DNA from: DASUFE01 sp036274675
GTDB lineage: Bacteria; Pseudomonadota; Gammaproteobacteria; HTCC5015
Reading direction: 5' to 3'
NCBI GenBank assembly: GCA_036274675.1
Contig: DASUFE010000065.1
Span: 1 to 34,432 of the forward strand
Length of the DNA stretch: 34,432 nt
Shown: piece by piece, positions 1 through 9,800 of the stretch
How positions within the stretch are numbered: position 1 is the first letter of the stretch
How the letters are laid out: each line of letters begins with the position of its first letter
Program-made: the position numbers and the translations under genes
The notes under the pieces: model-generated
Seen by the model: only the letters and a program-made list of their open reading frames with translations
The model's database searches: none
Told to the model about the DNA's origin: nothing

Positions 1-3000
1 GATCCCCTGCTGCAGAATCTGACGATTCCCGCCGACGCGGCGACCCGGGGCAAGTGGTCGTCGGTCCAGAGCTGGCCCGAGAACGCCTTGCATTCGATAC
101 TGCTGCCCAACGGCAAGGTGCTCACTTTCGGCACCACGCCGGACGGCGGCACGCAAAACGGCCGTTATTACGATCTTTGGGATCCGTCCCTCGGTTTCGG
201 CAACAACGCCCACAACACCAACTTCGATGCCAGCCGTCAGGACAGCTTCTGCGGTGAGTCGGTGTTCCTGCACGACGGCACGCTGATGATTTCGGGAGGC
301 AACGGCGCCGGCAACGGCGGCGACACCAGCACCATCTATGAACCCGCCAACCATTCGTCCTTTACCGCTGCGCAACGGATGGCCGACGCGCGCTGGTACG
401 CGACGATGCTCAATCTCCCGGACGGGCGCCCGCTCATCATGGGAGGCATGCTGCCTTATACCGAAGACATGCGGAACAATCCGGATCAGGGGATCGCCAA
501 CGGCTGGCCGTCCATGACGCCGGAAATTTTCGAAAACGGGGTATGGCGGTCATTATTCGGCGCCAACAGCCGGCTCGCCTTCGGCCCCGACTATTTGCGC
601 ACTTCGTATCCGCGCGCCTGGGTGGCGCCCGACGGCCGCGTGTTCGGCATTTCCACCGATCAGATGTGGTGGCTCGATCCCAACGGCGGCGGTGGGCAGG
701 GCGTGGTCACTTCGGCCGGCACCTTTAAAGGCCCGTACAGCTTCTCCTCGCCGCGCAACGTGGGTGCGACCAATACCGCTGTGATGTACGCGCCGGGCAA
801 GATCCTGCAGGTCGGCGGTAACGGCGCTTTCAACGGTGATGAGCTGCCCGGCAGCAGGATGGCCACTGTCATCGATATCAACAGTGGAACGCCGGTACTG
901 ACGGAACAGCCGCAGATGTCCTATGCCCGCCGCTATCCCAATTCGATCGTGCTGGCCGACGGCAGGGTTGTGATTACGGGCGGTGCGACCTATGGCAATG
1001 ATTATTCAGGGCAGCCCGCGGATCCGGTGTACGCGGCCGAAATCTGGAATCCCGCGAACGGCGGCTGGACCGTGGGCGCGAGCGCTGCCAGATTCCGCGG
1101 TTATCATTCCATCACCCTGCTGCTGCCGAACGGCGTGATTCTGTCCACCGGCGGCGGCACGCCGGGTCCGGTCACCAATTTGAATGCCGAGCTTTATTAT
1201 CCGCCGAACCTGTTCGTCGGCTCCGGCGGCGCTGCGCAACTGGCGTCGCGTCCCGTCGTCAAGGCGATCAGCGGGCTCAGTTATTCGAACGGCGCCCCCA
1301 TGCAGCTCGACATGACCGCGGAAGACGCGATATCGGGCCTGGTGTTGCTCGGCACCAGCAACGGCACGCACTCTTTCAACGTTACACAACGCCGGATTCC
1401 GCTCACATTCACCCAGCAGCGGTTCCGTCTGACGACCACGATTCCGAACAACAGGCTGGCGCCGCCCGGTTACTACCAGGTGGTGGTCATCGGCGCGAAC
1501 GGCGCGCCGTCCCGCGGCGTCATCGTCGGCATCGGCCAGAACCAGGAGGCGCCGCCGGTCGTGGTGACGCCTTATACGCCGCCCGATCTCGACCAGATCA
1601 CGACGCCGGTCATCGGCGCGGGCCAAAGCGCGACTTATTCAGTAACCGCCGTTTCCGGCAGCACTTACAGCTGGGAATTCTGCGACGGCACCGTGACCTC
1701 GTTCAGCTCGAGCGCGAGCATCACGCACACCTTCACGACGCCCGGCGTCTGCGTGGTGACGCTGAAGGCGCGGGATTCGGGCGGCATTATCACGACCAAG
1801 ACCTTCGTGCAGGCGGTATCGACGAGCCAGACTTCGTCAAAGCCCACCGCGTCGACGCCGCTCGCGATCGAGCAGCGCACTCCGCCGCGCATCTGGGTTG
1901 TCAATCCGGATAACGATTCGGTCAGCGTCATCGACTCGCAGAGCAATACGCGCAGCGCTGAAATCGCCCTGGGGACCGGCGCTTCGCCACGCAGCGTGGC
2001 GGTCGCGCCGGACGGGCGGATCTGGGTGGCGAACAAGGGAACGGCGACGATCTCTATTATCAATCCGAGCACCTTGGCCGTGGCTTCGACAATCCAGCTG
2101 CCGCGCGCCTCGCGTCCGCATGGCCTGGCGTTCGCGCCGGACGGTTCGGCCGCGTTCGTCGTACTGGAAGCGGGCGGCGCCCTGCTCAGGCTGAATCCGG
2201 GCACCGGGGCGCAAACAGGCGCGGTGAGCGTCGGCCTCAATGCCCGCCACGTCGCGGTCAACGCGGCCTCCAACCGGGTGCTGGTCAGCCGCTTTATCAC
2301 TCCGCCTTTGCCGGGCGAGTCCACCGCGGCGGTGAACACCTCCGCCGGGGGCGGCGAAGTGCTGGCAATCAATCCGTCCACCATGAGCGTGACCAATACC
2401 ATAACGCTCCGTCACAGCGACAAGGCGGATACTGAAATCCAGGGCGGCGGCATTCCCAATTATCTCGGGGCCCCCGTCATTTCTCCCGACGGCGGCAGCG
2501 CCTGGGTGCCGTCCAAGCAGGACAATATCAAACGCGGCATGCTGCGCAGCGGCCAGCAACTGGATTTCCAGAACACTATTCGCGCCATCACCTCGCGCAT
2601 CGACATGAACTCGCTCGCGGAGGATTACTCCAGGCGCGTCGATCATGATAATTCGAGCGTCGGTTCCGGCGCGGCATTCCATCCCAACGGCGTCTATCTG
2701 TTCGTCGCGCTGGAAACCAGCCGGGAAATCGCGGTGGTCAATGCGATCAACGGCAGCGAGCTGTTCAGAATCCAGGTCGGCATGGCGCCGCAAGGCGTTG
2801 CCGTGACGCCGGACGGCAAGACCTTGTACGCGCATAACTTCATGGACCGCAGCGTCAGCGTGATCGGTCTCGACCCGCTGATCGGCAAAGGCCAGTTGAC
2901 GGCCGCATTGACCGCCACGGTTGCGAGCGTGCAGAGCGAGAAACTTTCGTCCACCGTGCTGCGAGGCAAGCAGCTGTTCTACGACGCCAGGGACACCCGG

Positions 3001-4887
3001 CTCGCGCGCGATGCTTATATCAGCTGCGCCAGTTGCCACAACGACGGCGCCAGCGACGGCCGCGTCTGGGATCTGACAGGCTTCGGCGAGGGCTTGCGCA
3101 ATACCATCACCCTGAACGGCCGCGGCGCCATGGGGCACGGCTTCCTGCACTGGAGCGCCAACTTTGACGAGCTCCAGGATTTCGAGAAGCAGATCCGCGA
3201 TCTGGCCGGCGGCGCCGGCTTGATGACGGATGCCGCGTACAACACGGGCACGCGCAACCAGCCGCTGGGCGACGCGAAGGCTGGAATCAGTTCCGATCTG
3301 GACGCGCTCGCCGCTTACGTGACTTCGCTGCAGTCCTTCCCCGCAAGCCCATTCCGCAACACGGACGGCTCTCTGACCTCCGCCGCCGTTGCGGGCCGGA
3401 CCGTCTTTACCAACAACTGCGCCAGTTGCCATGGCGGGAATGCCTTTACCATCAGCGGCGACGCGGGCCTGCTCAGGAATATCGGCACTATCAACAGCGC
3501 TTCCGGGCAGCGCCTCGGCGGCGCGCTTACCGGCATTGATGTGCCGACCTTGCGCGATGCCTGGGCGACCGCGCCCTATCTGCACAACGGCAGCGCCGCG
3601 ACCCTGAGCGCGGCAATACAGGCGCACAACAACCTGTCGCTGAATGCCACCGATCTTGCCAACGTCGCCGCCTATGCCCAGCAGATCGACGGCACGGAAC
3701 CGGGCATCACGTCGAACAGTTCCTCCTCGAGCAGCAGTTCTTCAAGCTCGTCCTCGTCAAGCAGCAGCTCTTCGAGCTCCAGTTCGTCTTCCAGCAGCAG
3801 CTCGTCGAGCTCATCGAGCTCCAGCAGTTCGTCGAGCTCCAGCTCCTCCAGCAGCTCTTCATCGAGCAGCAGTACGAGCGGCGGCACTTCGCTGGCGGTG
3901 GAACTGGAAAGCCTCTCGGGCCAGAGCCTGTTCTCGCCCTTCGTGGTGGTGAACGACTCGGCGGCCTCGGGCGGCCAGGCCATCGAGTGGCCGAACAACG
4001 GTGCGAACCAGAATTTCGGCACGCCGTCGGATACCTCGACCGGTCAGGTGCAGATCAGCTTCACGCTGTCGCAGACCGCGAACGTGACTTTCCAGATGCT
4101 GGCGAACCTGGCGGGCCAGGATAACGACTCGTTCCACTTCAAGCTGGATTCGGGCGCGTGGACGACTCAGAACAACCAGGCGACCAGCGGCTACGGCACG
4201 ATTACGCCGGCGACCTTCAGCAACCTCTCGGCGGGCGCGCACACGCTGCGCATCGTCCGGCGCGAAGACGGCGCCCGACTGGACCGCGTGACCCTGACCG
4301 TCTCCGCGGGTTCGATCAGCGGTTCCTCGGGTTCGAGCTCCTCGTCCAGTTCCAGCAGTTCGTCTTCGAGTAGTTCGTCCTCGAGCAGTTCGTCGTCCAG
4401 CAGTTCGTCGTCTTCGTCGAGCTCATCCTCAAGCAGCAGTTCATCGTCCTCGACGAGCAGTTCTTCGAGCTCGTCGTCTTCGAGCTCCAGCTCGTCATCG
4501 AGTTCGAGCTCGTCGTCCAGCAGCAGCTCTTCCTCAAGCAGTTCATCGAGCTCCAGCTCTTCAAGCAGCGGCTCCGGCGGGATAAGCTGTACGGCCGCCG
4601 TCAGCAATAACCAGGCGACCTCGTATCAGGTCGATGTGTCGGTGACCAATAACGGCGCCACCACGCCGGCCGGCTGGACACTGACGCTGAGCTTCGCCGA
4701 AACGACGACCATCACCGGCAGTTGGAACGTGATCTTATCTCCGACCTCCGGGACCGTGTTCACGGCCACCAACTGCTGCAGCTGGCAGGTTCCGCCCCCC
4801 GGCGCCACGGCCGTCAACGTCTTCGGCTTCCAGGGTACTCATGACGGCAGCTTCACGGGACCGAGCTGTACCGGCGCCGGACCTTGA
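1..4887 (+). CDS. Secreted AA5-like copper-radical oxidase / YncE propeller / dihaem cytochrome c with CBM6-like and CBM2 modules (5'-partial)
   Basis: The frame is open from base 1, so the true start and signal peptide lie outside; the TTG at 88 is only an internal codon. Domains by base position: galactose/glyoxal-oxidase kelch propeller (1-1230), DUF1929 E-set (about 1245-1545), PKD (about 1600-1830), YncE-type beta-propeller (about 1885-2880), two cytochrome c modules with CASCH at 3025-3039 and 3418-3432, 52 serines (3718-3873), CBM6/35-like (about 3880-4317), about 79 serines (4333-4569), and CBM2 (4585-4884). All AA5 copper-site residues appear present: Cys in SFCGES (250), Tyr in RWYATM (397), Tyr-His in GYHS (1102, 1105) and His in GTHSFN (1369). 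The motif TAPYLHNG resembles MauG/CcpA-type dihaem proteins. It is probably a cellulose-bound extracellular oxidoreductase; substrate and electron acceptor are unknown. A strong terminator follows, so it ends its transcript. Confidence 0.85.
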   Translation, partial: DPLLQNLTIPADAATRGKWSSVQSWPENALHSILLPNGKVLTFGTTPDGGTQNGRYYDLWDPSLGFGNNAHNTNFDASRQDSFCGESVFLHDGTLMISGGNGAGNGGDTSTIYEPANHSSFTAAQRMADARWYATMLNLPDGRPLIMGGMLPYTEDMRNNPDQGIANGWPSMTPEIFENGVWRSLFGANSRLAFGPDYLRTSYPRAWVAPDGRVFGISTDQMWWLDPNGGGGQGVVTSAGTFKGPYSFSSPRNVGATNTAVMYAPGKILQVGGNGAFNGDELPGSRMATVIDINSGTPVLTEQPQMSYARRYPNSIVLADGRVVITGGATYGNDYSGQPADPVYAAEIWNPANGGWTVGASAARFRGYHSITLLLPNGVILSTGGGTPGPVTNLNAELYYPPNLFVGSGGAAQLASRPVVKAISGLSYSNGAPMQLDMTAEDAISGLVLLGTSNGTHSFNVTQRRIPLTFTQQRFRLTTTIPNNRLAPPGYYQVVVIGANGAPSRGVIVGIGQNQEAPPVVVTPYTPPDLDQITTPVIGAGQSATYSVTAVSGSTYSWEFCDGTVTSFSSSASITHTFTTPGVCVVTLKARDSGGIITTKTFVQAVSTSQTSSKPTASTPLAIEQRTPPRIWVVNPDNDSVSVIDSQSNTRSAEIALGTGASPRSVAVAPDGRIWVANKGTATISIINPSTLAVASTIQLPRASRPHGLAFAPDGSAAFVVLEAGGALLRLNPGTGAQTGAVSVGLNARHVAVNAASNRVLVSRFITPPLPGESTAAVNTSAGGGEVLAINPSTMSVTNTITLRHSDKADTEIQGGGIPNYLGAPVISPDGGSAWVPSKQDNIKRGMLRSGQQLDFQNTIRAITSRIDMNSLAEDYSRRVDHDNSSVGSGAAFHPNGVYLFVALETSREIAVVNAINGSELFRIQVGMAPQGVAVTPDGKTLYAHNFMDRSVSVIGLDPLIGKGQLTAALTATVASVQSEKLSSTVLRGKQLFYDARDTRLARDAYISCASCHNDGASDGRVWDLTGFGEGLRNTITLNGRGAMGHGFLHWSANFDELQDFEKQIRDLAGGAGLMTDAAYNTGTRNQPLGDAKAGISSDLDALAAYVTSLQSFPASPFRNTDGSLTSAAVAGRTVFTNNCASCHGGNAFTISGDAGLLRNIGTINSASGQRLGGALTGIDVPTLRDAWATAPYLHNGSAATLSAAIQAHNNLSLNATDLANVAAYAQQIDGTEPGITSNSSSSSSSSSSSSSSSSSSSSSSSSSSSSSSSSSSSSSSSSSSSSSSSSSSSSTSGGTSLAVELESLSGQSLFSPFVVVNDSAASGGQAIEWPNNGANQNFGTPSDTSTGQVQISFTLSQTANVTFQMLANLAGQDNDSFHFKLDSGAWTTQNNQATSGYGTITPATFSNLSAGAHTLRIVRREDGARLDRVTLTVSAGSISGSSGSSSSSSSSSSSSSSSSSSSSSSSSSSSSSSSSSSSSSSSSTSSSSSSSSSSSSSSSSSSSSSSSSSSSSSSSSSSSSSSGSGGISCTAAVSNNQATSYQVDVSVTNNGATTPAGWTLTLSFAETTTITGSWNVILSPTSGTVFTATNCCSWQVPPPGATAVNVFGFQGTHDGSFTGPSCTGAGP
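3718..3873 (+). repeat. Polyserine linker, 52 Ser
   Basis: Uninterrupted serine codons join the second cytochrome module to the CBM6-like module. TCG, AGC, TCC, TCT, TCA and AGT are mixed, so the protein sequence is conserved without a perfect DNA repeat. Such linkers are known from Saccharophagus, Cellvibrio and Teredinibacter carbohydrate-active enzymes. Confidence 0.95.
4067..4202 (+). repeat. 136-bp identical segment, copy 1 (CBM6-like module)
   Basis: This stretch inside the CBM6-like module is base-for-base identical to 9687-9822 in the GH9 gene. The flanking module sequence diverges at scattered sites, mostly synonymous. This suggests recent duplication or gene conversion between the two modules. 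Confidence 0.9.
4333..4569 (+). repeat. Polyserine linker, about 79 residues
   Basis: Serine codons between the CBM6-like and CBM2 modules, broken only by one Thr codon at 4453. It is preceded by a short Ser/Gly lead-in (4318-4332). Codon use is mixed, as in the other linkers. Confidence 0.95.
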
Positions 4888-4926
4888 GACGACATCGGCC
4901 GTGCAGCCATAAATAATGATGCATCC

Positions 4927-4957
4927 GAGCGGGAGTACTATCTCCCGCTCTTTTTTT
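4927..4957 (+). terminator. Rho-independent terminator after the AA5/cytochrome gene
   Basis: A perfect 9-bp stem (GAGCGGGAG / CTCCCGCTC) with a 6-nt loop is followed by seven T. It lies 40 bases after the stop codon and separates this gene from the AraC-type gene. Confidence 0.9.
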
Positions 4958-5033
4958 CCGGGTATCGATCGCCGGCGACTTCTGTAATCACGAACCCTGA
5001 TGTGTGTGTGGGCTATACTCTGCGCACGGTCGT

Positions 5034-6170
5034 ATGAAAACCACGGTATTCAATATCCATGATGTTGCCTTGCTGCTGCTGGCGGTCGAGTGCGGCATGC
5101 TGGCGATATTGCTGCTGCTCCATCGCAGCGTCACTCCCAGCCGCCTGCTGCTGGCGCTTTTCCTGTTTTTAAACGGACTCATAGCGCTGGACTCCCTCAT
5201 TTTCTGGGGCGAGGAAGTCCGTTATCAGATGTTCGATCTTTCCCCCAATATCTTTTTCGTCCTGGGTCTGGCGATTTTTCTGGAGGGCCCGGTCCTGTAC
5301 TGGTTCATCCGGTCCATGACCGGCGCGGATTTCTCATTCCGGCCGCCGGACACGATGCACCTGCTGCCGGCGGCGGTCGCCCCGCTTTACCTTTACTGCG
5401 TCTATTATCGGAAGCCCGAAGCTATACAGCGCGCATTGATTCTGGATTTTCAAATCTTCAGCGCGCCGGACATACATTTCGGCCTGTTCGTCACCGCCCA
5501 GAAAATCATCGTGATCATATATGGCGTGGCCTGCCTGCTCCGGCTGGTTGGCTACGGCGTCATGCTGAAGAATAACTACTCCGGCGAGCGCCCGAATTTT
5601 GGCTGGCTGCAGTTGCTGGTCAGCGGCTTGCTGCTGGTCTGGACCTGGATTTTCATGGCGCATGTGGTCGGAATGCAGGCTCCTGGCGATATCAGCGACA
5701 TGATGGGCATCTTTGGCAATTATCTGATCCTGACGCTGGTCAATGTCCTGCTGTTTTACATTTTTCTGCATCCGGAAATACTGGCGAGCCTGGGCGCGGG
5801 GGGAGAGCATGGGATGGGAGATTCCGCCAATCCCGAGTACATCGACCGGATACGCTCGATCATGGAGACGGAAAAACTGTTTCTTAATCCGAGGCTGACG
5901 CTCGAGGAGTTCGCGGAGCGGGTGTGCCTGCAGCCCAGGCTGGTTTCATCGGCCATCAACCGCTGTCTCAACCAGAATTTCCACGAATTCGTTAACCGTT
6001 ACCGTGTCGAGGAAGCCAAGCGCATCCTGGGCGAGGCCGCTTACCGGCGTCACGCCATCCTTGATATAGCCGTCATGGCGGGGTTCAACAGCAAGGCCAC
6101 CTTCAACCGCTTTTTCAACAAGTTCGCCGGGCTGACGCCCAGTCAGTATCGTCAGAAGCATTTGTCCTAG
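5034..6170 (+). CDS. AraC-family regulator with N-terminal seven-helix membrane domain
   Basis: A 378-residue protein. The first 245 or so residues contain about seven hydrophobic segments (roughly 8-28, 34-54, 68-88, 105-121, 150-175, 190-210, 225-245). The last 100 residues form an AraC-type double HTH, including AVMAGFNSKATFNRFF and GLTPSQYR. The ATG at 5034 is preferred over an in-frame GTG at 5004 because the extra ten residues are not membrane-like; a TATACT -10-like box at 5014-5019 would make the GTG untranscribed. I saw no clear -35. Members of this class are membrane-tethered regulators thought to sense a signal directly. Its place between polyserine-linked cellulose proteins suggests it controls the cellulase island, but that is inference from position. 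No cytoplasmic ligand-binding cupin is present. Confidence 0.85.
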   Translation: MKTTVFNIHDVALLLLAVECGMLAILLLLHRSVTPSRLLLALFLFLNGLIALDSLIFWGEEVRYQMFDLSPNIFFVLGLAIFLEGPVLYWFIRSMTGADFSFRPPDTMHLLPAAVAPLYLYCVYYRKPEAIQRALILDFQIFSAPDIHFGLFVTAQKIIVIIYGVACLLRLVGYGVMLKNNYSGERPNFGWLQLLVSGLLLVWTWIFMAHVVGMQAPGDISDMMGIFGNYLILTLVNVLLFYIFLHPEILASLGAGGEHGMGDSANPEYIDRIRSIMETEKLFLNPRLTLEEFAERVCLQPRLVSSAINRCLNQNFHEFVNRYRVEEAKRILGEAAYRRHAILDIAVMAGFNSKATFNRFFNKFAGLTPSQYRQKHLS

Positions 6171-6808
6171 CGTGCCGCAAATAGGAGATGTCCACGGAGT
6201 AGTCCGGAGTTTATCCGGACAACGGTGGCGTCTCACCTTTGTTGCCGCCGAAATTGCGGCTTTACTGTTTCGCAAGCCAATATCAGACTCATGGGAACGC
6301 TCAATACCGCCCGCAGGGAGAATGCGAATCCTGGAATGTAGACGGTTGCTACGAAAAGGGTTGTACGAGGACGGCTTTTGGTAGTTCGGACTATATCGTG
6401 GTTGTCCGCATGCAATGAGTGGGACCATCGGAATTAAAATCGTTGCGCCTTATCAACAGGCGAATGGAAGGTCGAGACATCGGGACGTCTTAAGATAAAT
6501 AACGAATTGATCACGATTGCTTGACCATGAATGAACCGGAGGGGATTCGATAACAGGTTCAGGCAGCAGGGGCCGTCGCGCGCCGGGTAGAGAGCGCGGG
6601 ATGGTTCCCCGGCTTTGCCTGAGCGCCCGACTCTTCCCCTTTAATTTGCGGCCGACGGAATCCGGCGCAGGGACAGCTTGAATGCGGCGCCCGTTCGCGC
6701 GGATCGGGCGCCCACAGAGATAACAAGGGCTTCGGCGCATGCCGCAAGCGCCGCCATGTTTGCAGTAAAACTTTGAAAGAGCGTGTATTAAATCAGCGAG
6801 GGGTGAAA
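6171..6808. other. Intergenic region, 638 bases, no supported gene
   Basis: Several short open frames exist on both strands, but none has a convincing ribosome site, composition or recognisable protein. Near its left end are two hairpins: a perfect 7-bp stem with 5-nt loop (GTCCGGA / TCCGGAC, 6202-6220), and a 5-bp stem (6244-6260) followed by a short T-rich stretch that may end the AraC transcript. The right part must hold the GH9 promoter; I could not pick a convincing -35/-10 pair. Confidence 0.6.
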
Positions 6809-9800
6809 ATGAAAACTACATACAGATTGGGGATACTGTTGTCCGGTTTGTTGCTGGGCAACCAGGCATCCGCCATTACCGTCAATTACGGTGAGGCGCT
6901 GCAGAAATCCATCTACTTCTACGAGGCCCAGCAGTCCGGCCATCTGCCGGACTGGAACCGCGTCGAATGGCGCGGCGACTCCACTCTGGCCGACGGCCAG
7001 GATAATAACGTGAACCTGAGCGGTGGCTGGTACGACGCCGGCGATCATGTCAAATTCGGTTTCCCGATGGCGGCGAGCGCGACCATGCTGGCCTGGGGCG
7101 TCGTCGACTATCCGCAGGCGTATTTGAATGACGGGCAGATGACGCATATCCAGAACAATCTGCGCTACATCGCCGATTATTTTCTGAGCGCGCATCCTTC
7201 GGCCAACGTACTGTACGGCCAGGTCGGTGTCGGCGCCGACGACCATGCATGGTGGGGACCGGTGGAAGTGGTGCACGCCACGCCGCGCGCCGCCTCGAAA
7301 CGCCCGTCCTTCGCGATCAAGCCGGGATGTTATGGCACGGATCTGGCGGGCGAAACCGCGGCGGCTCTGGCGGCCATCTCGATGGTTTTCAAGAGTTCCG
7401 ACTCGTCTTACGCCGCCACATTGTTGAGCCACGCAAAACAGCTGTATACCTTCGCCTGGGGCGACGGCACCGCCGGCACCCGCGGCAAATACAGTTCGTG
7501 CATCACGGACGCGGCCAATTTTTACAATTCCTGGAGCGGCTATAACGATGAGCTGGTCTGGTCGGCCATCTGGCTGTACCGCGCCACCGGCGATTCGTTC
7601 TACCTGAACCGGGCGATCGCGGATTACGCGAACCTCGGCACCGAACCGCAGACCACCACCAAATCCTACCGCTGGACGCACGCCTGGGACGATAAGAGCT
7701 ACGGCTCCTATGTGCTGATGGCGAAGCTGACCGGCAATGCGGCTTACAAGGCCGATGCCGAACGCTGGCTGGATTACTGGACGGTGGGAGTGAACGGGCA
7801 GAAGGTGAAATATACGGCGGGCGGACTCGCGCAACTGGATACCTGGGGCGCCAACCGCTACGCGGCCAATACTTCGTTCATCGCACTGGTGTATTCGGAT
7901 TACCTGCGCAACACCGATCCGTCCAACAGCCGCGCCCAGACTTATTACGATTTCGCGGTCGGGCAGATCCAGTACATTATGGGCGCCAATCCCAAGGGCA
8001 TACCTTACCAGATCGGTATGTCGTCCAGCGGACCGAAGAACCCTCATCACCGCACCGCGCACGGCTCCTGGGCCGACAGCCTGCAGACGCCGACGCAAAG
8101 CAGGCATCTGCTGATCGGCGCGCTGGTCGGAGGCCCGTCTTCCGGCGACACCTACACCGACGACCGCGGCGATTACGTCTCGAACGAGGTCGCTACCGAT
8201 TACAACGCCGGCTTCACCTCCGCGCTGGCGCGACTGTATCTCGACTTCGGCGGCAACCCGATTCCGGAAAGCCAGTTCCCGCCGAAGGAGCAGCGCGATC
8301 TCGAATTCTACGTCGAGGCCAAGACCAACTCCTCCGGTCCGCGCTTTGTCGAAATCGGCGCGCTCGTCTATAACCACAGCGCCTGGCCGGCCCGGCTGAC
8401 CGACAACCTGAAGCTGCGTTATTTCCTGAACCTGGGGCGCGAGTTCGCGGCGGGCTACGCGGTAAATAATATCGCGCTGTCCACGGCCTACAGCCAGGCG
8501 ACCTCGGTAACCGGACCCTATGTCTGGGGCAATCCCGCCAACAACATCTATTATGTCGAAGTGTCCTTCGCCGGCGTCGATATTTTCCCGGGCGGGCAGT
8601 CGGAGTCGAAGAAGGAAGTGCAGTTCCGCATGTCGCTGCCGACCACGACCAATGCCGCGGAGTGGGACAACAGCGAAGACCCGTCCTGGGATGGTTACGG
8701 CAGCACTGCTCAACTCGCTCCCAAGATCGCCCTGTATGACGGCGATACCCTGGTCTGGGGACAGGAACCGGGAGGTTCGTCCAGCAGCTCCAGCTCATCG
8801 TCGAGCAGCTCCAGCAGTTCGTCGTCGAGCAGCTCATCCTCGAGTTCCAGCAGTTCGTCTTCGAGCAGCAGCTCTTCTTCGAGCAGTTCATCGAGCTCCA
8901 GTTCATCGTCATCGAGCAGCTCATCCTCGAGTTCCAGTTCCTCGTCTTCGAGCAGCAGCTCTTCTTCGAGCAGCTCCAGCTCTTCCACAAGTGGCGGTAT
9001 CACCTGTGCGGCGGCGGTAAGCGCGCTGCAGGCGACGTCCTACCAGGTCGACGTCTCGGTGACCAACAACGGCACGACCACGCCGAGCGGCTGGACCTTG
9101 ACATTGAATTTCGCTGAACCGACCACGATAAACGGCAGTTGGAACGTGACCTTGTCCGGCAGCGGCACGAATCGGCTGACGGCTACCAACTGCTGCAGCT
9201 GGCAGGTGCCGGCCCCCGGCCAGACCGCGGCTAACGCCTTCGGTTTCCAGGGTACGCATGACGGCAGCTTCACGGGTCCGACCTGTACGGGTCCGGGCGG
9301 CACGGGTTCGAGCAGCTCATCCTCGAGCTCCAGCAGTTCGTCTTCGAGCAGCAGCTCTTCTTCGAGCAGTTCCAGCTCGTCCAGCAGTTCGAGTTCGTCG
9401 TCCTCCAGCAGCAGCTCGTCAAGTTCTTCTTCGAGCTCCTCGTCTTCGAGCAGCTCCAGCAGCTCATCCAGCTCTTCGAGCTCCAGCAGCAGCACGAGCG
9501 GTGGAACCTCGCTGGTGGTAGAACTCGAAAACCATTCTGGCCAGAGCCTGTTCTCGCCTTTCGTGGTGGTAAACGACGCGGCGGCCTCGGGCGGCAAGGC
9601 GATCGAGTGGCCGAACAACGGCTCGAACCAGAACTTCGGCACGCCATCGGATACCTCGACCGGACAGGTGCAGATCAGCTTCACCTTGTCGCAGACCGCG
9701 AACGTGACTTTCCAGATGCTGGCGAACCTGGCGGGCCAGGATAACGACTCGTTCCACTTCAAGCTGGATTCGGGCGCGTGGACGACTCAGAACAACCAGG

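Noticed and set aside
1..4. The window starts exactly at GATC and has a length typical of a cosmid or fosmid insert
   Set aside because: The other end is not GATC, so this could be chance. It says nothing about biology.
1837..3627. Long 596-codon minus-strand open frame inside the AA5/cytochrome gene
   Set aside because: The plus-strand frame has clear domains and motifs across the same bases. The minus frame has no recognisable domain; long antisense frames are expected at this GC content.
3718..3873. Polyserine-coding DNA as a CRISPR array or simple tandem repeat
   Set aside because: There are no fixed repeat and spacer units. The pattern is explained by mixed serine codons in frame.
3672..4022. 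Minus-strand open frame rich in Glu, Leu and Asp opposite the first polyserine linker (similar ones opposite the other four)
   Set aside because: They are the complement of mixed serine codons, which reads as Glu/Leu/Asp runs. There is no ribosome site or known protein, so they are shadows of the linkers.
6172..6384. 70-codon plus-strand frame right after the AraC gene
   Set aside because: It has a GTG start two bases after a stop codon with no good ribosome site, covers two hairpins, and has no recognisable product.
6788..8713. 641-codon minus-strand open frame opposite the GH9 catalytic domain
   Set aside because: GH9 motifs are unambiguous on the plus strand, and the antisense product is Arg/Val/Gly-rich without any family features.
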